From: Sphingomonadaceae bacterium
GTDB lineage: Bacteria > Pseudomonadota > Alphaproteobacteria > Sphingomonadales > Sphingomonadaceae
Assembly: GCA_947476425.1 (NCBI GenBank)
Contig: CANJQJ010000010.1
Location: 1 to 64,000, forward strand
Reading direction: 5' to 3'
Length of the DNA: 64,000 bases
Position numbers and translations under genes: made by a program. This document shows positions 27,635-37,145 of this stretch, in pieces. Within the stretch, counting starts at the first letter, position 1. Every line of letters begins with the position of its first letter. The notes beneath the pieces were generated by a model. That model ran no database searches and was not told the origin of the DNA. It saw only the letters and a list, made by a program, of their open reading frames with translations.

Positions 27635-28696
27635 TCAGGCCGCCTTGTTCTTGGCGAATTCGCGACAGCTCTCCAGGGCAGCGGAGGCGATCGCATCGAG
27701 CGGCAGCTCGACCTCGACCGCACCGATCGCCTTGGCGGCGGCGGGCGCCTCATAGACGACCGAGGTTGCCTGGTCCTGGGCGATCGTTCGAGCGCCCGAT
27801 ACGCGCAAGGCCTTCAGCCCTGCGGCGCCATCCTTGCCCATGCCGGTCAGCATGATGCCGATCGCGTTCGAGCGCGCCGTCTTCGCGCAAGTGGCGAACA
27901 GCAGGTCGATTGACGGGCGGCGGCCATTGACGGGCTCGGCTGGCAGCAGGCGCATGCAGGGATCCGGCCAGCGGTCGATGACGAGATGTGCGAGTTCCGA
28001 AGTTGCGATGTAGATCTTGCCCTGTTCGAGCTGGGCGCCATCGACCGCCGGGACGACATGGGCATGCGTCACCGAATCGAGCTCCTCGATCAACGCATCC
28101 GTGAAGCCCGAGCCGAATTGCTGTACGATGACCGTCGGCGGGCAATTTTCCGGGAAGCGGGGAAGCAGTTCGAAGAGCGCTTCGACGCCGCCGGTGGATC
28201 CGCCGATCGCGATTATCTTGCCGTTCCAGCGGAAATTGCTCGACGCTGCGGGACGCCGCGCGCGGCGGGCGTGGCGCTCCTCGGTGCTGATCACCTTGCC
28301 GGTAGCGGCGGCGAGCACGAGTGCGACAAGCTTTGGCTTGAGGCGGTTGAATTCCTCCATCGAGGTCGATGTCGGCTTGGGGAAGCTGTCCACCGCGCCG
28401 AGCCGAGCCGCCTCGATCGAGGCCTTGGCGCCCTTCTGGGTGAGCGTGGAGAGCATCACCACCGGCATGGGCCGATCGCGCATCGTCTCTTCGAGGAAAT
28501 CCAGGCCATTCATGCCCGGCATTTCGATATCCAGCGTCATTACGTCGGGCTTGAGCGCGATCATCATCGCGCGCGCCTCATCCGCATTGGCGGCAGCGCC
28601 GATGACCTCGACGCCCTCGGCACCGTCGAGGATCTGCGAAATCAGCGCTCGCATGGTCAGCGAGTCATCGACGATCAAAACACGGGCTGAACTCAT
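27635..28696 (-). CDS. cheB: CheB paralogue with altered methylesterase active site
   Basis: A 353-residue CheB: receiver domain (VLIVDDSLTMRALISQIL; Asp in VMTLDIEMPGMNG), linker, then methylesterase domain. The catalytic Ser is in AIGGSTGGVEA and the Asp in MLTGMGKDGAAG, but the segment that carries the catalytic His (VQHMP in CheB) reads VIVQQFGSGF, codons CAG CAA TTC, so His is replaced by Gln. The other cheB of this operon keeps the His. The protein probably binds or regulates rather than demethylates receptors, or uses another His. It follows cheW by 50 bp. Confidence 0.85.
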   Translation of the reverse strand: MSSARVLIVDDSLTMRALISQILDGAEGVEVIGAAANADEARAMMIALKPDVMTLDIEMPGMNGLDFLEETMRDRPMPVVMLSTLTQKGAKASIEAARLGAVDSFPKPTSTSMEEFNRLKPKLVALVLAAATGKVISTEERHARRARRPAASSNFRWNGKIIAIGGSTGGVEALFELLPRFPENCPPTVIVQQFGSGFTDALIEELDSVTHAHVVPAVDGAQLEQGKIYIATSELAHLVIDRWPDPCMRLLPAEPVNGRRPSIDLLFATCAKTARSNAIGIMLTGMGKDGAAGLKALRVSGARTIAQDQATSVVYEAPAAAKAIGAVEVELPLDAIASAALESCREFAKNKAA

Positions 28697-28746
28697 TGCT
28701 ACTTTGCTTTCGGGCTTATGGTGGCGACCGGATTATTTTTTTGGGA

Positions 28747-29193
28747 TCAGGCAGCTTCGCTCAGTGGTGGAACGTCCTTGTCGAGCGCGAGCGCATCGAG
28801 CGAGAGCACCATGACCATGCGATCATCGACCGAAACCAGGCCCTCGAGGAAGGACGTGGCGCCATCGCCGAGCGACGGCGGCGGCTGGAGATCCTCGCTT
28901 GCGATCGAGACGATGTCGTTGACGCCATCGACGATCAGGCCCTGGAGCTGGTCGGCAATGCGCACCACGATGATCACGTGGCGCTGGGTCGGCTCGGTCA
29001 GGCCCCAGCCAAGCCGCGACGAAAGGTCGACCACGGGAAGCACGGTGCCGCGCAGGTTGACGACGCCGCGCACATGGGCGGGCACCTGCGGGAGCAGTGT
29101 CGTGGGAGACCATGCCCGGATTTCGCGGATCGCCATGATATCCACGCCGAGATACTGCTCGCCGATCTGGAAGGTGATGAGCTGACGGGACAT
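28747..29193 (-). CDS. cheW: Chemotaxis coupling protein CheW
   Basis: The 148-residue protein is a single CheW domain that links chemoreceptors to CheA: QLITFQIGEQYLGVDIMAIREI, then the RGVVNLRGTVLPVVDL core, then VIIVVRIADQLQGLIVDGVNDIVSI. It lies between cheY and the second cheB on the minus strand. Length is normal for free-standing CheW. Confidence 0.92.
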   Translation of the reverse strand: MSRQLITFQIGEQYLGVDIMAIREIRAWSPTTLLPQVPAHVRGVVNLRGTVLPVVDLSSRLGWGLTEPTQRHVIIVVRIADQLQGLIVDGVNDIVSIASEDLQPPPSLGDGATSFLEGLVSVDDRMVMVLSLDALALDKDVPPLSEAA

Positions 29194-29216
29194 TCAGGGC
29201 TCCTGCTACTCGGGTC

Positions 29217-29588
29217 TTAGTGAAGTACGCGGCGGACGGCCGACGCGAGCTTTTCGGGGTCGAAGGGCTTGACGATCCAGCCGGTGGCGCCCGCATCGCG
29301 AGCCCGTGACTTCTTCTCGTTGGAACTTTCGGTTGTGAGCACCAATATCGGCGTCGAATCCCAGCGGGTTTCCCCGCGCAACGCCTCGATCAGGCCGAAG
29401 CCATCCATGCGCGGCATGTTGATGTCGGTGATGACCAGGCCGGGCGAGTTGTCGCGAAGCCATTCCAGTGCGGCGACCCCATCCTCGGCTTCGACGACTT
29501 CATAGCCTCGTTGCGTCAATGCGTTGCGCAGCAGCATCCGCATGCTCTTCGAATCGTCGACAGTCAGGATCATTTTCGACACGGACAA
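29217..29588 (-). CDS. cheY: Single-domain response regulator CheY
   Basis: The 123-residue receiver domain has the acidic pair in LTVDDSKSMR (Asp11, Asp12), the phospho-acceptor Asp55 in ITDINMPRMDG, the conserved Thr in LVLTTES and the Lys in GWIVKPFDP. No output domain is present. CheY-P would act on the flagellar switch or serve as a phosphate sink. It is 121 bp after cheD, a larger gap than the others, so it may have an extra promoter. Confidence 0.9.
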   Translation of the reverse strand: MSVSKMILTVDDSKSMRMLLRNALTQRGYEVVEAEDGVAALEWLRDNSPGLVITDINMPRMDGFGLIEALRGETRWDSTPILVLTTESSNEKKSRARDAGATGWIVKPFDPEKLASAVRRVLH

Positions 29589-29709
29589 ATTCCCCTGGCA
29601 TCGCTTGCTACGCGCAAGCCCGGTTATATGGATCTACTGGTTAAGATAGCCTTTGCAGGCCGCGCATCTGGTCGCGAAATCGATGCTCAGACTGCCCTTC
29701 CGAGCAGGC

Positions 29710-30288
29710 TTAGAACAGTTCGACATCGCCGGATCCCTTCGTGCTCACTGGCGGCGTGACCTTGCGCTGCAACACCTCGACATTCTGGACGACCCGGCAG
29801 CGCGCCTGGCCCGATTGCGCCCGGAAATCGACCCGGCGGGCGTCGATGCCGCCGACATGGCTGTGGATCAGCGGGATGCCGTCGTCGCGCAGGAAATCCT
29901 GCGCGAACTGGATGTTGGCCGTGCCGATCGTTTTCATTCCGGAGTGGAGATTGGCGCCGCCATAGAGGTGCGCACGGATCCGGCTTCGCACGGCGCCGGC
30001 CTTGAGCATCTCGTTGATCAGCATCTCCATCGCATAGACGCCATAACGCTGCGATTCCGCGCCTTCGGAATTGTTGAGCCCGGCGGGGTGTGAAAGCAGG
30101 AAATGGTTCATCCCGCCGATATGGGCGATTGGATCGTAGAGGCAGGTCGCGATGCAACTGCCGAGCACGGTGGTCAGGATAATGTCGGGCTTGCCTGTCA
30201 CATAGCTTGTGCCCTGGAGGACGTTGACGCGCCGTTCGATCCCGCTGCCGGCACCGATGTGAAATTCCTGATGGTCTATGCGCTGCAT
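29710..30288 (-). CDS. cheD: Chemoreceptor glutamine deamidase CheD
   Basis: The 192-residue protein has the catalytic Cys in [14 protein letters not shown] and the His in [11 protein letters not shown], followed by [18 protein letters not shown] and AHLYGGANL, all standard for CheD. It deamidates receptor glutamines to glutamates so that they become CheR/CheB substrates. Its start lies within the end of cheB (13-bp overlap). Receptors must be encoded elsewhere. Confidence 0.92.
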   Translation of the reverse strand: MQRIDHQEFHIGAGSGIERRVNVLQGTSYVTGKPDIILTTVLGSCIATCLYDPIAHIGGMNHFLLSHPAGLNNSEGAESQRYGVYAMEMLINEMLKAGAVRSRIRAHLYGGANLHSGMKTIGTANIQFAQDFLRDDGIPLIHSHVGGIDARRVDFRAQSGQARCRVVQNVEVLQRKVTPPVSTKGSGDVELF

Positions 30289-31301
30289 AGCTGGATGGCC
30301 CTCCGACCAATCCTGGCGAGCGGAAGGATCTCGTCGACTGCGCCGAGTTCCGCAGCAACACGCGGCATCCCGTAGACAACGCAGCTATCCTCGTCCTGGC
30401 CAATGGTCTGGGCGCCGGTCTGCCGCATTTCGAGCAACCCGGCGGCACCGTCGGCACCCATCCCGGTAAGCAACACGCCGAGGGCATTTTCGCCGATAGT
30501 CGTGGCGACCGAGCGAAACAGCACGTCCACCGAGGGACAATGGCCCGATACCGAGGGCGCATTGACGAGGCGAATGATCGGGCGAGCGGCAGTTCCCGCG
30601 ATCATCAGGTGCCGCTCTCCGCCCGGCGCCAGATAGACATGGCCGCTTTCCATCGCCTGGCCATCCTCGGCCTCAGTGACGATGGGGAGCGAACATGCAT
30701 CGAGCCGGGCGGCAAGCGCGCGCGTGAAGTTTGCCGGCATATGTTGGACGATTGCAGTCGGCGGACAATTGGCAGGGAAGCCCTGCAACATCTGCATCAA
30801 TGCCTCGACGCCACCGGTCGATGCGCCAACCGCAATGATGCGGCTGGCTGAACGAAAGTCTTCAGGCGGCGCGGCCGCCTTGATGGGCGGCCCGAACTGG
30901 CGTTTGCGGCGCCCGGCCTGCTTGACGATCTCGGCAAGTTTTCCATCATCGCTGGAGAGCACGTCGCGCATCGCGCCGGTTGGCTTGCCATAGCATTCCA
31001 CCGCGCCAAGCGAGAGCGCGCGCACCGATGCCTCGGCGCCCTTGTGGGTGAGCGTCGACACCATCACCACCGGCATAGGCCGCAGTTTCATGATCTTTTC
31101 GAGAAATTCGAGCCCGTTCATCTCGGGCATCTCGATATCGAGCGTGATCACGTCGGGATCCATCTCGCGGATCATCTTGCGAGCGGCGGGCGCATTGTGC
31201 GCGGTGCCGATCACCTCGATATCGGGATCGCGTGCGAGCAAGGTCGAGATCAGCGCCCGCATCGTGGGGCTGTCATCGACGACGAGTGCCCTGACTGTCA
31301 T
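30276..31301 (-). CDS. cheB: Chemotaxis response regulator protein-glutamate methylesterase CheB
   Basis: The 341-residue enzyme has an N-terminal receiver ([18 protein letters not shown]; Asp in [13 protein letters not shown]) and a C-terminal methylesterase with an intact triad: Ser in [11 protein letters not shown], His in [11 protein letters not shown], Asp in [12 protein letters not shown]. It removes methyl groups from receptors, and deamidates some. It overlaps cheR by four bases (ATGA). This is the canonical CheB of the operon, in contrast to the paralogue near the operon end. Confidence 0.95.
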   Translation of the reverse strand: MTVRALVVDDSPTMRALISTLLARDPDIEVIGTAHNAPAARKMIREMDPDVITLDIEMPEMNGLEFLEKIMKLRPMPVVMVSTLTHKGAEASVRALSLGAVECYGKPTGAMRDVLSSDDGKLAEIVKQAGRRKRQFGPPIKAAAPPEDFRSASRIIAVGASTGGVEALMQMLQGFPANCPPTAIVQHMPANFTRALAARLDACSLPIVTEAEDGQAMESGHVYLAPGGERHLMIAGTAARPIIRLVNAPSVSGHCPSVDVLFRSVATTIGENALGVLLTGMGADGAAGLLEMRQTGAQTIGQDEDSCVVYGMPRVAAELGAVDEILPLARIGRRAIQLCSA

Positions 31302-32179
31302 GCGCTGACCTTTCGAAATGTGGTCTGGCCAACCGAAACAAGCCGCGAGGCCAGCGTCGAGGGGACCCGCTCGCTGTGACCGATATAAAGATAACCGCCT
31401 TCGGCCAGGTGATCGGTAAGGCGATGGAGAAGCGTTTCCTTCGTCACATCGTCAAAGTAGATCATGACGTTGCGGCAGAATATCACGTCGAACTTCTGCT
31501 TGATCGGCCAGGGATCGAGCAGGTTTAGACGGCGAAAGCGAACGATGTCGCGCAACCGCTTGTCGATCAGGAAGTTCGAGCCGACATTGCTGGTCCACAT
31601 CTCGGCCAGCGGCTTGGGTATGTCGCGCAGGCTGGCGCTCGAATACTCGCCCTTTATACCCGCATCGATGCAGTGCTGCGCCAGATCTGTAGCGAGGATG
31701 GCGATGTCGGCATCCAGGATCTGGCGTGCGAGCTGGCTGTTGGTACCCATCATCGCAAGCGAATAGGCTTCCTCGCCGGAGGATGACGCCGATGACCACA
31801 TGCGTACGCGCTGTTTCGACCTGAGCTCGTCAATCAGCGTCGATCGCACTTGCTCCTCGAAATGATCGAAATGATGCGACTCACGGAAGAAATTGGTGTG
31901 GTTGGTCGTGAGCGCCTCGATCGCGATCTTGCGTTCGGCGCTGTTGGTACGGATCATCTCGACATAATCGGAAAATGAACGCAGCCCTTGTGCGCGAAGC
32001 AGCTTGGTGAAGCGCGAGAAGATCAGCATCGCCTTTTCGCGCGGCATGACGATTCCGGCATGCGCGTGAATCAGCGTCGAGATCATCTCGAAATCCGCCT
32101 GGGTATAGACGAACTCGCCCGTCCCGGGGAATTCGGTCTTTGGCGATACCCGTCCCGGATTCAACATCAGCTGGCTCAT
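31298..32179 (-). CDS. cheR: Chemotaxis protein methyltransferase CheR
   Basis: The 293-residue protein has the N-terminal helical CheR domain ([19 protein letters not shown] ... [18 protein letters not shown]) and a SAM-binding methyltransferase domain ([32 protein letters not shown]). It methylates receptor glutamates. It overlaps both cheA and cheB by four bases. There is no C-terminal pentapeptide-binding TPR extension, so it is of the short type. Confidence 0.93.
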   Translation of the reverse strand: MSQLMLNPGRVSPKTEFPGTGEFVYTQADFEMISTLIHAHAGIVMPREKAMLIFSRFTKLLRAQGLRSFSDYVEMIRTNSAERKIAIEALTTNHTNFFRESHHFDHFEEQVRSTLIDELRSKQRVRMWSSASSSGEEAYSLAMMGTNSQLARQILDADIAILATDLAQHCIDAGIKGEYSSASLRDIPKPLAEMWTSNVGSNFLIDKRLRDIVRFRRLNLLDPWPIKQKFDVIFCRNVMIYFDDVTKETLLHRLTDHLAEGGYLYIGHSERVPSTLASRLVSVGQTTFRKVSA

Positions 32180-34302
32180 GCTGCAAGCCGTCTCGTTGAT
32201 TGGCTGGTGAGGGCTTCGACGTCGAGGATCAGGGCTACGCGGCCATCGCCGAGGATTGTGGCGCCGGAAAGGCTATCGACTGGTCGATAGTTGGTTTCGA
32301 GGCTCTTGATCACGACCTGGCGCTGGTCGAGGATGGCGTCGACCATCAGCACGGACTGGCCGCAACTGTCGGTTTCGACCACGATCAGCACCGCTTTTGT
32401 CGGGTCTTGCGTCGAACTGTCGATGCCGAGGCGAGTGCCAACCGATTCGATCGGAAGGAACGTGCCGCGAACGTTGAGCATCTGACGCCCGTTGCCGATT
32501 GATTTGAGCTCGGAGGCTTGGGGGCGCAGGCTTTCGACGATGTGGGTGAGCGGGATGATATAGGTTTGCGCACCGACGGAGACGATCATGCCGTCGAGGA
32601 TCGCGAGCGTCAGCGGCAGCGCCAGCGTGAAGGTCGAACCCTGGCCCGGACGGGACTGGATGCTGATCCTCCCGCCCAGCGCCTCGACATTACTGCGCAC
32701 CACATCCATGCCGACGCCGCGGCCTGAAATATTCGAGACGGCCTCCGCAGTGGAGAAGCCTGCCGCCATGATCAAATTGTCGATCTCTTCGTCGGCCATC
32801 ACGGTATCGGCGGCGATCAGGCCGCGTTCGATTGCCTTCTGGCGAACGCGCTCGCGATTGATGCCGGCGCCGTCGTCGGAGACGCAGATCAGGATTCGCC
32901 CGCCACGATGTTCTGCCGATAGCCGGACGACGCCGGCTGCGGGCTTGCCGGCCGCGATGCGGGCATCGGGCGATTCCAGGCCATGGTCGATCGCGTTGCG
33001 GATGAGGTGGGTAAGTGGATCGCCGATGCGTTCGACAACGGTCTTGTCGAGTTCGGTCATCTCGCCCTCGACCTGCAGGATAACCTGCTTGCCGGTCTGC
33101 TGCTCCAGTTCACGGACGATACGAGGAACCCGGCTGAAGACCGATTTGATCGGTTGCGCCCGGATCGACATCGCGCTGTCCTGGAGTTCGCGGGTGAGTT
33201 GGTCGAGATCGGTCAGCTCGTTCAACGAGGCGAGGCCATTGACCGAGAGCTTTTGCGCCAGCATCGCCTGGGTAATCACCAGTTCGCCGACCAGGTTGAC
33301 GAGCCGATCGAGCTTTTCGAGGTCGACACGGATGGTCTGGCTCCCCGAGCCGATCGACTGCGATGCATTTTGCGCCGGTTGCGCGACTGGCTGCGGTGAC
33401 GGTGCGGAAACCACCTCCGCCACCGTTGTTGCGGGCGGCTGTGGCATGGGCACTGGCGCCGGCTCGGCAGCGACGGGCGGTGCAACCGACCGGTGCAGCT
33501 CCGTGTCGTGCTGTTCGTCGTCCCGCCGCTCGATATGAAGGTCGCAGCTGTCGAGCACGAATTCGAAGATATCACGGACTTCGGCTTCGGTTACGCGCAT
33601 GGGAACCGTGAAGGTCCAGCCCAGATAGGCTTCCTCGGGATCATAGGCATCGAGCGTCGGAATCGCGGAGACGTCGGTATCAAGGAAGATCGCGCCGAGC
33701 TGGAGCAGCTCCCGGATCAGCAACATCGGCTCGCCGCCATTGGCGAGGGCGCCCTTGCCCGGACGCACTTCCAGCGACCATTGGCTCGAAGCGGAGGAAT
33801 GTTCCCCGATCGCGGTGACTTCGGCTTCGCCCAGCGACTTCATCAGGTCGTCGAAACTGAAGGCGAGGTCCGTCGACCCGGCCTGCTTGGACGCGGGATC
33901 CTCGATTGCCACGATCTCGGGTGGCCTGCCTTCGGCTGTCGCCTTGAGGATGTCGGTCACTTCCTTGTCGTCCGGGGCATCGCCCTCGCCACGTATGGCG
34001 GTGACATGATCCGAAAGCATGTCGAAGGCGCGCAGCAGGACATCGATCAGCGCTGGGGTGATCAGGAGATCGCCGCTTCGGGCGAGATCGAGCACGGTTT
34101 CGAAGTTGTGGGTATAGGCCTGGAGCGCATCGAAGCCGAATGCTCCCGAGCCGCCCTTGATCGAGTGGATCGCGCGGAAGATGGTGTTGATCGTCTCGCA
34201 ATCTTCCTTGCAGTTTTTATAAGCGAGCAGGCCGGCCTCAGCGGCGGCAAGCCCTTCTTCGCATTCCTGGAAGAAGATTTCCTGAATCTCGTCGAACTGC
34301 AC
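32176..34302 (-). CDS. cheA: Chemotaxis histidine kinase CheA
   Basis: The 708-residue kinase has a P1 phosphotransfer domain with His46 in RAIHSIKGGSGAFGF, a Pro/Ala-rich linker (about 270-315), a dimerisation domain (LVNLVGELVITQAML), the ATPase domain (HLIRNAIDHGLE; DDGAGINRERV; GRGVGMDVVRSN) and a C-terminal CheW-like P5 domain. Only one P1 domain is present. It starts 28 bp after the STAS gene and would phosphorylate the CheY and CheB proteins of the operon. Confidence 0.95.
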   Translation of the reverse strand: MQFDEIQEIFFQECEEGLAAAEAGLLAYKNCKEDCETINTIFRAIHSIKGGSGAFGFDALQAYTHNFETVLDLARSGDLLITPALIDVLLRAFDMLSDHVTAIRGEGDAPDDKEVTDILKATAEGRPPEIVAIEDPASKQAGSTDLAFSFDDLMKSLGEAEVTAIGEHSSASSQWSLEVRPGKGALANGGEPMLLIRELLQLGAIFLDTDVSAIPTLDAYDPEEAYLGWTFTVPMRVTEAEVRDIFEFVLDSCDLHIERRDDEQHDTELHRSVAPPVAAEPAPVPMPQPPATTVAEVVSAPSPQPVAQPAQNASQSIGSGSQTIRVDLEKLDRLVNLVGELVITQAMLAQKLSVNGLASLNELTDLDQLTRELQDSAMSIRAQPIKSVFSRVPRIVRELEQQTGKQVILQVEGEMTELDKTVVERIGDPLTHLIRNAIDHGLESPDARIAAGKPAAGVVRLSAEHRGGRILICVSDDGAGINRERVRQKAIERGLIAADTVMADEEIDNLIMAAGFSTAEAVSNISGRGVGMDVVRSNVEALGGRISIQSRPGQGSTFTLALPLTLAILDGMIVSVGAQTYIIPLTHIVESLRPQASELKSIGNGRQMLNVRGTFLPIESVGTRLGIDSSTQDPTKAVLIVVETDSCGQSVLMVDAILDQRQVVIKSLETNYRPVDSLSGATILGDGRVALILDVEALTSQSTRRLAA

Positions 34303-34329
34303 CGTATGATCTCCTGATCAGGCTGGGGA

Positions 34330-34611
34330 TCAGGCCAGCGCTGCAATTGGGAAGAGGTGGCTCGAAAGTCCGGTGAGCGCCGCAGCCTCCGTAAGCACGT
34401 CGCTCGGATCCTTGATCGCCAGCGTAATCTCGGAAAGGCGCGCACTCTTCTGGGCGCTGAGCAGCAGTTGCAACCCGGCCTGCCCGATCCGCTCGACTGC
34501 GGAAGCATCGACCACGATGCTGGAGCCGTCCCGCATCGCCGTGTTGAACTCTTCGACCAGCGCTTGGGCAGCACCGCGATCGAAGGTTTCGGGAAGTATT
34601 ATCCGGGCCAC
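34330..34611 (-). CDS. STAS-domain protein heading the chemotaxis operon
   Basis: The 93-residue protein is a lone STAS domain: IVVDASAVERIGQAGLQLLL is the strand-turn-helix where anti-anti-sigma factors carry a phosphorylated Ser (usually DSSGL). Here that position reads GQAG, without Ser or Thr, so a SpoIIAA-type switch seems unlikely. Similar small STAS proteins head che operons in other alphaproteobacteria, where their role is unclear. It is the first gene of the operon. Confidence 0.75.
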   Translation of the reverse strand: MARIILPETFDRGAAQALVEEFNTAMRDGSSIVVDASAVERIGQAGLQLLLSAQKSARLSEITLAIKDPSDVLTEAAALTGLSSHLFPIAALA

Positions 34612-34979
34612 GAGTTGCGCTCCTGCTTTTGCCCGCCCTTTCTGCCCTCTATTGGTTAATTTTCCGGATAAGCGAGCGCATCATTGTGAAGTCGCGAAGC
34701 CCTTCACCGCCGGAATCCCGATTTTCAGTTGGATAGGGTCGATTGGCCAAAAAGGGGGCCACGCCAAATGTGGGTTGATGAGCGATTGGTTAATATCGTT
34801 ACTCATTCGACATGATATCGCGAACCAATAATCGACCTATATCACATTGAAATACATTAAAAATATCGCTCACTGCCGATCTTAAATAAATATTCAAACC
34901 ACTCTCTTATGCTTAGTCAACTCGTGGTTCCGGCCATTTGGCTGAGCGGGTGTGGGCAAGTCTCGCCCGGAGGACGGAA
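34612..34979. promoter_or_regulatory. AT-rich divergent control region between the che operon and a GGDEF-EAL gene
   Basis: This 368-bp gap is clearly AT-richer than its surroundings, most of all at 34840-34910. ATTGGTTAAT occurs twice (34651-34660 and 34785-34794); on the minus strand these read TTAACCA, close to the TTAACC half-site of CtrA, which controls motility genes in many alphaproteobacteria. No gene is apparent. Promoters for both directions must lie here. Confidence 0.45.
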
Positions 34980-37070
34980 ATGAAGGAGAGCGAGTACAGG
35001 ATCCCTGGCGCGTCGGTTACCGTGCACGGATCTCACTTTGCCGATCAGATTCCGTCGCCTGGCGGCTTGAAAGCACAGGTCGACGAGCTCGAACGGCGTC
35101 TGCAGCTCGAGCATATCGCGCGTGTCGATGCGGAGGCTGTCGCCAAGCGCGGCCTCAATGATCTCTACGAGAGCCAGCGCAAGCTCGATCTGCTGCAGCG
35201 CGTCGCGACTGCGGCCAACCAATCGGGATCGGTGGACGAGGCGCTTCGCTTCGCGATCCACGACATCTGTCAATTTACGGGCTGGGATATCGGCCATGCC
35301 TGGCGGAGGGCTGCCGAAGGCGAACACCTGGTGCCGACCGGCATCTGGTGGGCCCGCGATCCTGAATCCGTGAAGCGATTCATGGACCTTAGCGCCGAGA
35401 TGAGCCTTGCGATCGGCGAAGGGCTGCCCGGCCAGGTGCTTGCCGATGGCGCAGCGCATTGGATAGTCGATCTCAGCTGCGATCCGAATTTTCTGCGTGC
35501 GCCGGTCGCCGAGCGCTGCGGCCTGCGTTCGGCCTTCGCCTTCCCGGTCAAGGCGGGAACCGAGGTTGCGGCCGTGATCGAGTTCTTCGCATCGGAGCAT
35601 CTCCATCGGGACGATGCCCTGCTCCAGCTCTTCGACCAGATCGGAACTCAGCTTGGCCGCGTTATCGAGCGCAAGCGCGCCGAGGAAAAGCTAGTCTACG
35701 AGGCCCTGCACGATCCGCTTACCGGCCTGCCGAACCGAGCGCTGTTCACGCAGAGCACGCGCATGGCACTTCGACGGTGCCGTCGCGATCCCGACAGCCT
35801 GTTCGGGATCCTGTTTCTCGATCTCGACGGGTTCAAGCTCGTCAATGACGGGCTTGGCCACGCCGCAGGCGATCAATTGCTGATCGAATGTGGCGAGCGC
35901 CTTCGCTCCACGCTGGTCGAGGCGGAGCGCTTTGCCGCCACTGTCGGACGCCAATGGCCTCGTTGGGTGCTCGCGCGCTTGGGCGGGGACGAATTCACGA
36001 TCCTCCTCGAGAGCATGGAATCGCTCGAACAGGCCAACGAAATAGCGGGTGAACTACACAAGGCGCTCGAAGCGCCCTATGTCTTCGATGCGCAGGAGGT
36101 GTTTGTCGGATCGAGCATCGGCATCGCGCACGGCGGACCGCATTATCTCGACGTCACCGACATCATGCGTGACGCCGATCTCGCAATGTACGAGGCCAAG
36201 GCCGAGGGCAGGGGCCGTACCGCGATCTTCGACCAGGCGATGCATCACCGCGCCGACGTCCGGTTGCAGCTCGAAAATGACTTGCGCCGTGCGGTTTCGC
36301 GCGAGCAGTTCCTGCTCGAATATCAACCGATCGTTCGACTTTCGGATACTGCGCTGCTTGGCTTCGAGGCGCTCCTCCGCTGGCGCCGCGACGACCAGGC
36401 CGCGCCGCTCCAGCCCGATGACTTCATCCATGTCGCCGAGGAGACCGGGATGATCGTGCCGATCGGCAACTGGGTTCTCCAGGAAGCCTGCGCAATGATG
36501 GCCAAGTGGCAGCATGGCATCGGCAATCGCACCCCGGCGATCAAGATGAGCGTCAATATCTCGCCCAAGCAGTTCCTCCAGCCGACCTTCCTCGCCCAGG
36601 TCCGGAGTGCGCTGGATCGCAGCGGCATCGAACCCGGAACGCTCCAGCTCGAGATCACCGAGGGCGTAGCCGTCATGGACCCGCGCCGAACCGCCGCTCA
36701 ACTCGAAATGCTGCGTCGCTGGGGCGTTCGGATCAGCATCGATGATTTCGGCACGGGCTATTCGTCGCTTGCCTATCTCCACAAGCTGCCGTTCGACACG
36801 CTCAAGATCGATCGCGCGTTCGTCGTCCAGATGGATGGCGATCCGGCTATGCAGGTGATCGTGAAAGCCGTGCTCGATATAGCAGCCTTCCTCGAACGCG
36901 AGGTCATCGTCGAAGGCGTCGAGACCGAGGAGGAGCGCCGCCAGCTCATCGCGTTGGGCTGCACTGCCGGACAGGGCTTCTATTTCGGGCGGCCGATGGA
37001 TGTCGGAACCGTGGAGCGCTTGCTCGAGCGCCGCCGCCGGCCTCGCGATCCGATCGCGGACGCCGCCTGA
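34980..37070 (+). CDS. GAF-GGDEF-EAL cyclic-di-GMP signalling protein
   Basis: The 696-residue protein has a short coiled coil (about 20-65), a GAF-like sensor domain (about 70-225, with WDIGHAWRRAAEG and FAFPVKAGTEVAAVIEFFA), a GGDEF domain with intact ARLGGDEFTILLE near 335 and an EAL domain with GFEALLRW near 461, DDFGTGYSSLAYLHKL and EGVETEEER. Both catalytic motifs are complete, so it could make and degrade c-di-GMP. I start it at ATG 34980, preceded by CGGAGGAC. It is divergent from the che operon, which fits control of motility. There is no membrane segment. Confidence 0.9.
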   Translation: MKESEYRIPGASVTVHGSHFADQIPSPGGLKAQVDELERRLQLEHIARVDAEAVAKRGLNDLYESQRKLDLLQRVATAANQSGSVDEALRFAIHDICQFTGWDIGHAWRRAAEGEHLVPTGIWWARDPESVKRFMDLSAEMSLAIGEGLPGQVLADGAAHWIVDLSCDPNFLRAPVAERCGLRSAFAFPVKAGTEVAAVIEFFASEHLHRDDALLQLFDQIGTQLGRVIERKRAEEKLVYEALHDPLTGLPNRALFTQSTRMALRRCRRDPDSLFGILFLDLDGFKLVNDGLGHAAGDQLLIECGERLRSTLVEAERFAATVGRQWPRWVLARLGGDEFTILLESMESLEQANEIAGELHKALEAPYVFDAQEVFVGSSIGIAHGGPHYLDVTDIMRDADLAMYEAKAEGRGRTAIFDQAMHHRADVRLQLENDLRRAVSREQFLLEYQPIVRLSDTALLGFEALLRWRRDDQAAPLQPDDFIHVAEETGMIVPIGNWVLQEACAMMAKWQHGIGNRTPAIKMSVNISPKQFLQPTFLAQVRSALDRSGIEPGTLQLEITEGVAVMDPRRTAAQLEMLRRWGVRISIDDFGTGYSSLAYLHKLPFDTLKIDRAFVVQMDGDPAMQVIVKAVLDIAAFLEREVIVEGVETEEERRQLIALGCTAGQGFYFGRPMDVGTVERLLERRRRPRDPIADAA

Positions 37071-37145
37071 GACCGCAGCCTGGCTTGGGAGCTGGATAGG
37101 ATTGCAGACTTTCGCTGGAGCCGGAATCGCGGTAGGGCGCAGGCT

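Noticed and set aside
37071-37145. Leucine attenuator or T-box before leuC
   Set aside because: The 75-bp gap has no Leu-codon-rich leader peptide and no recognisable antiterminator structure.
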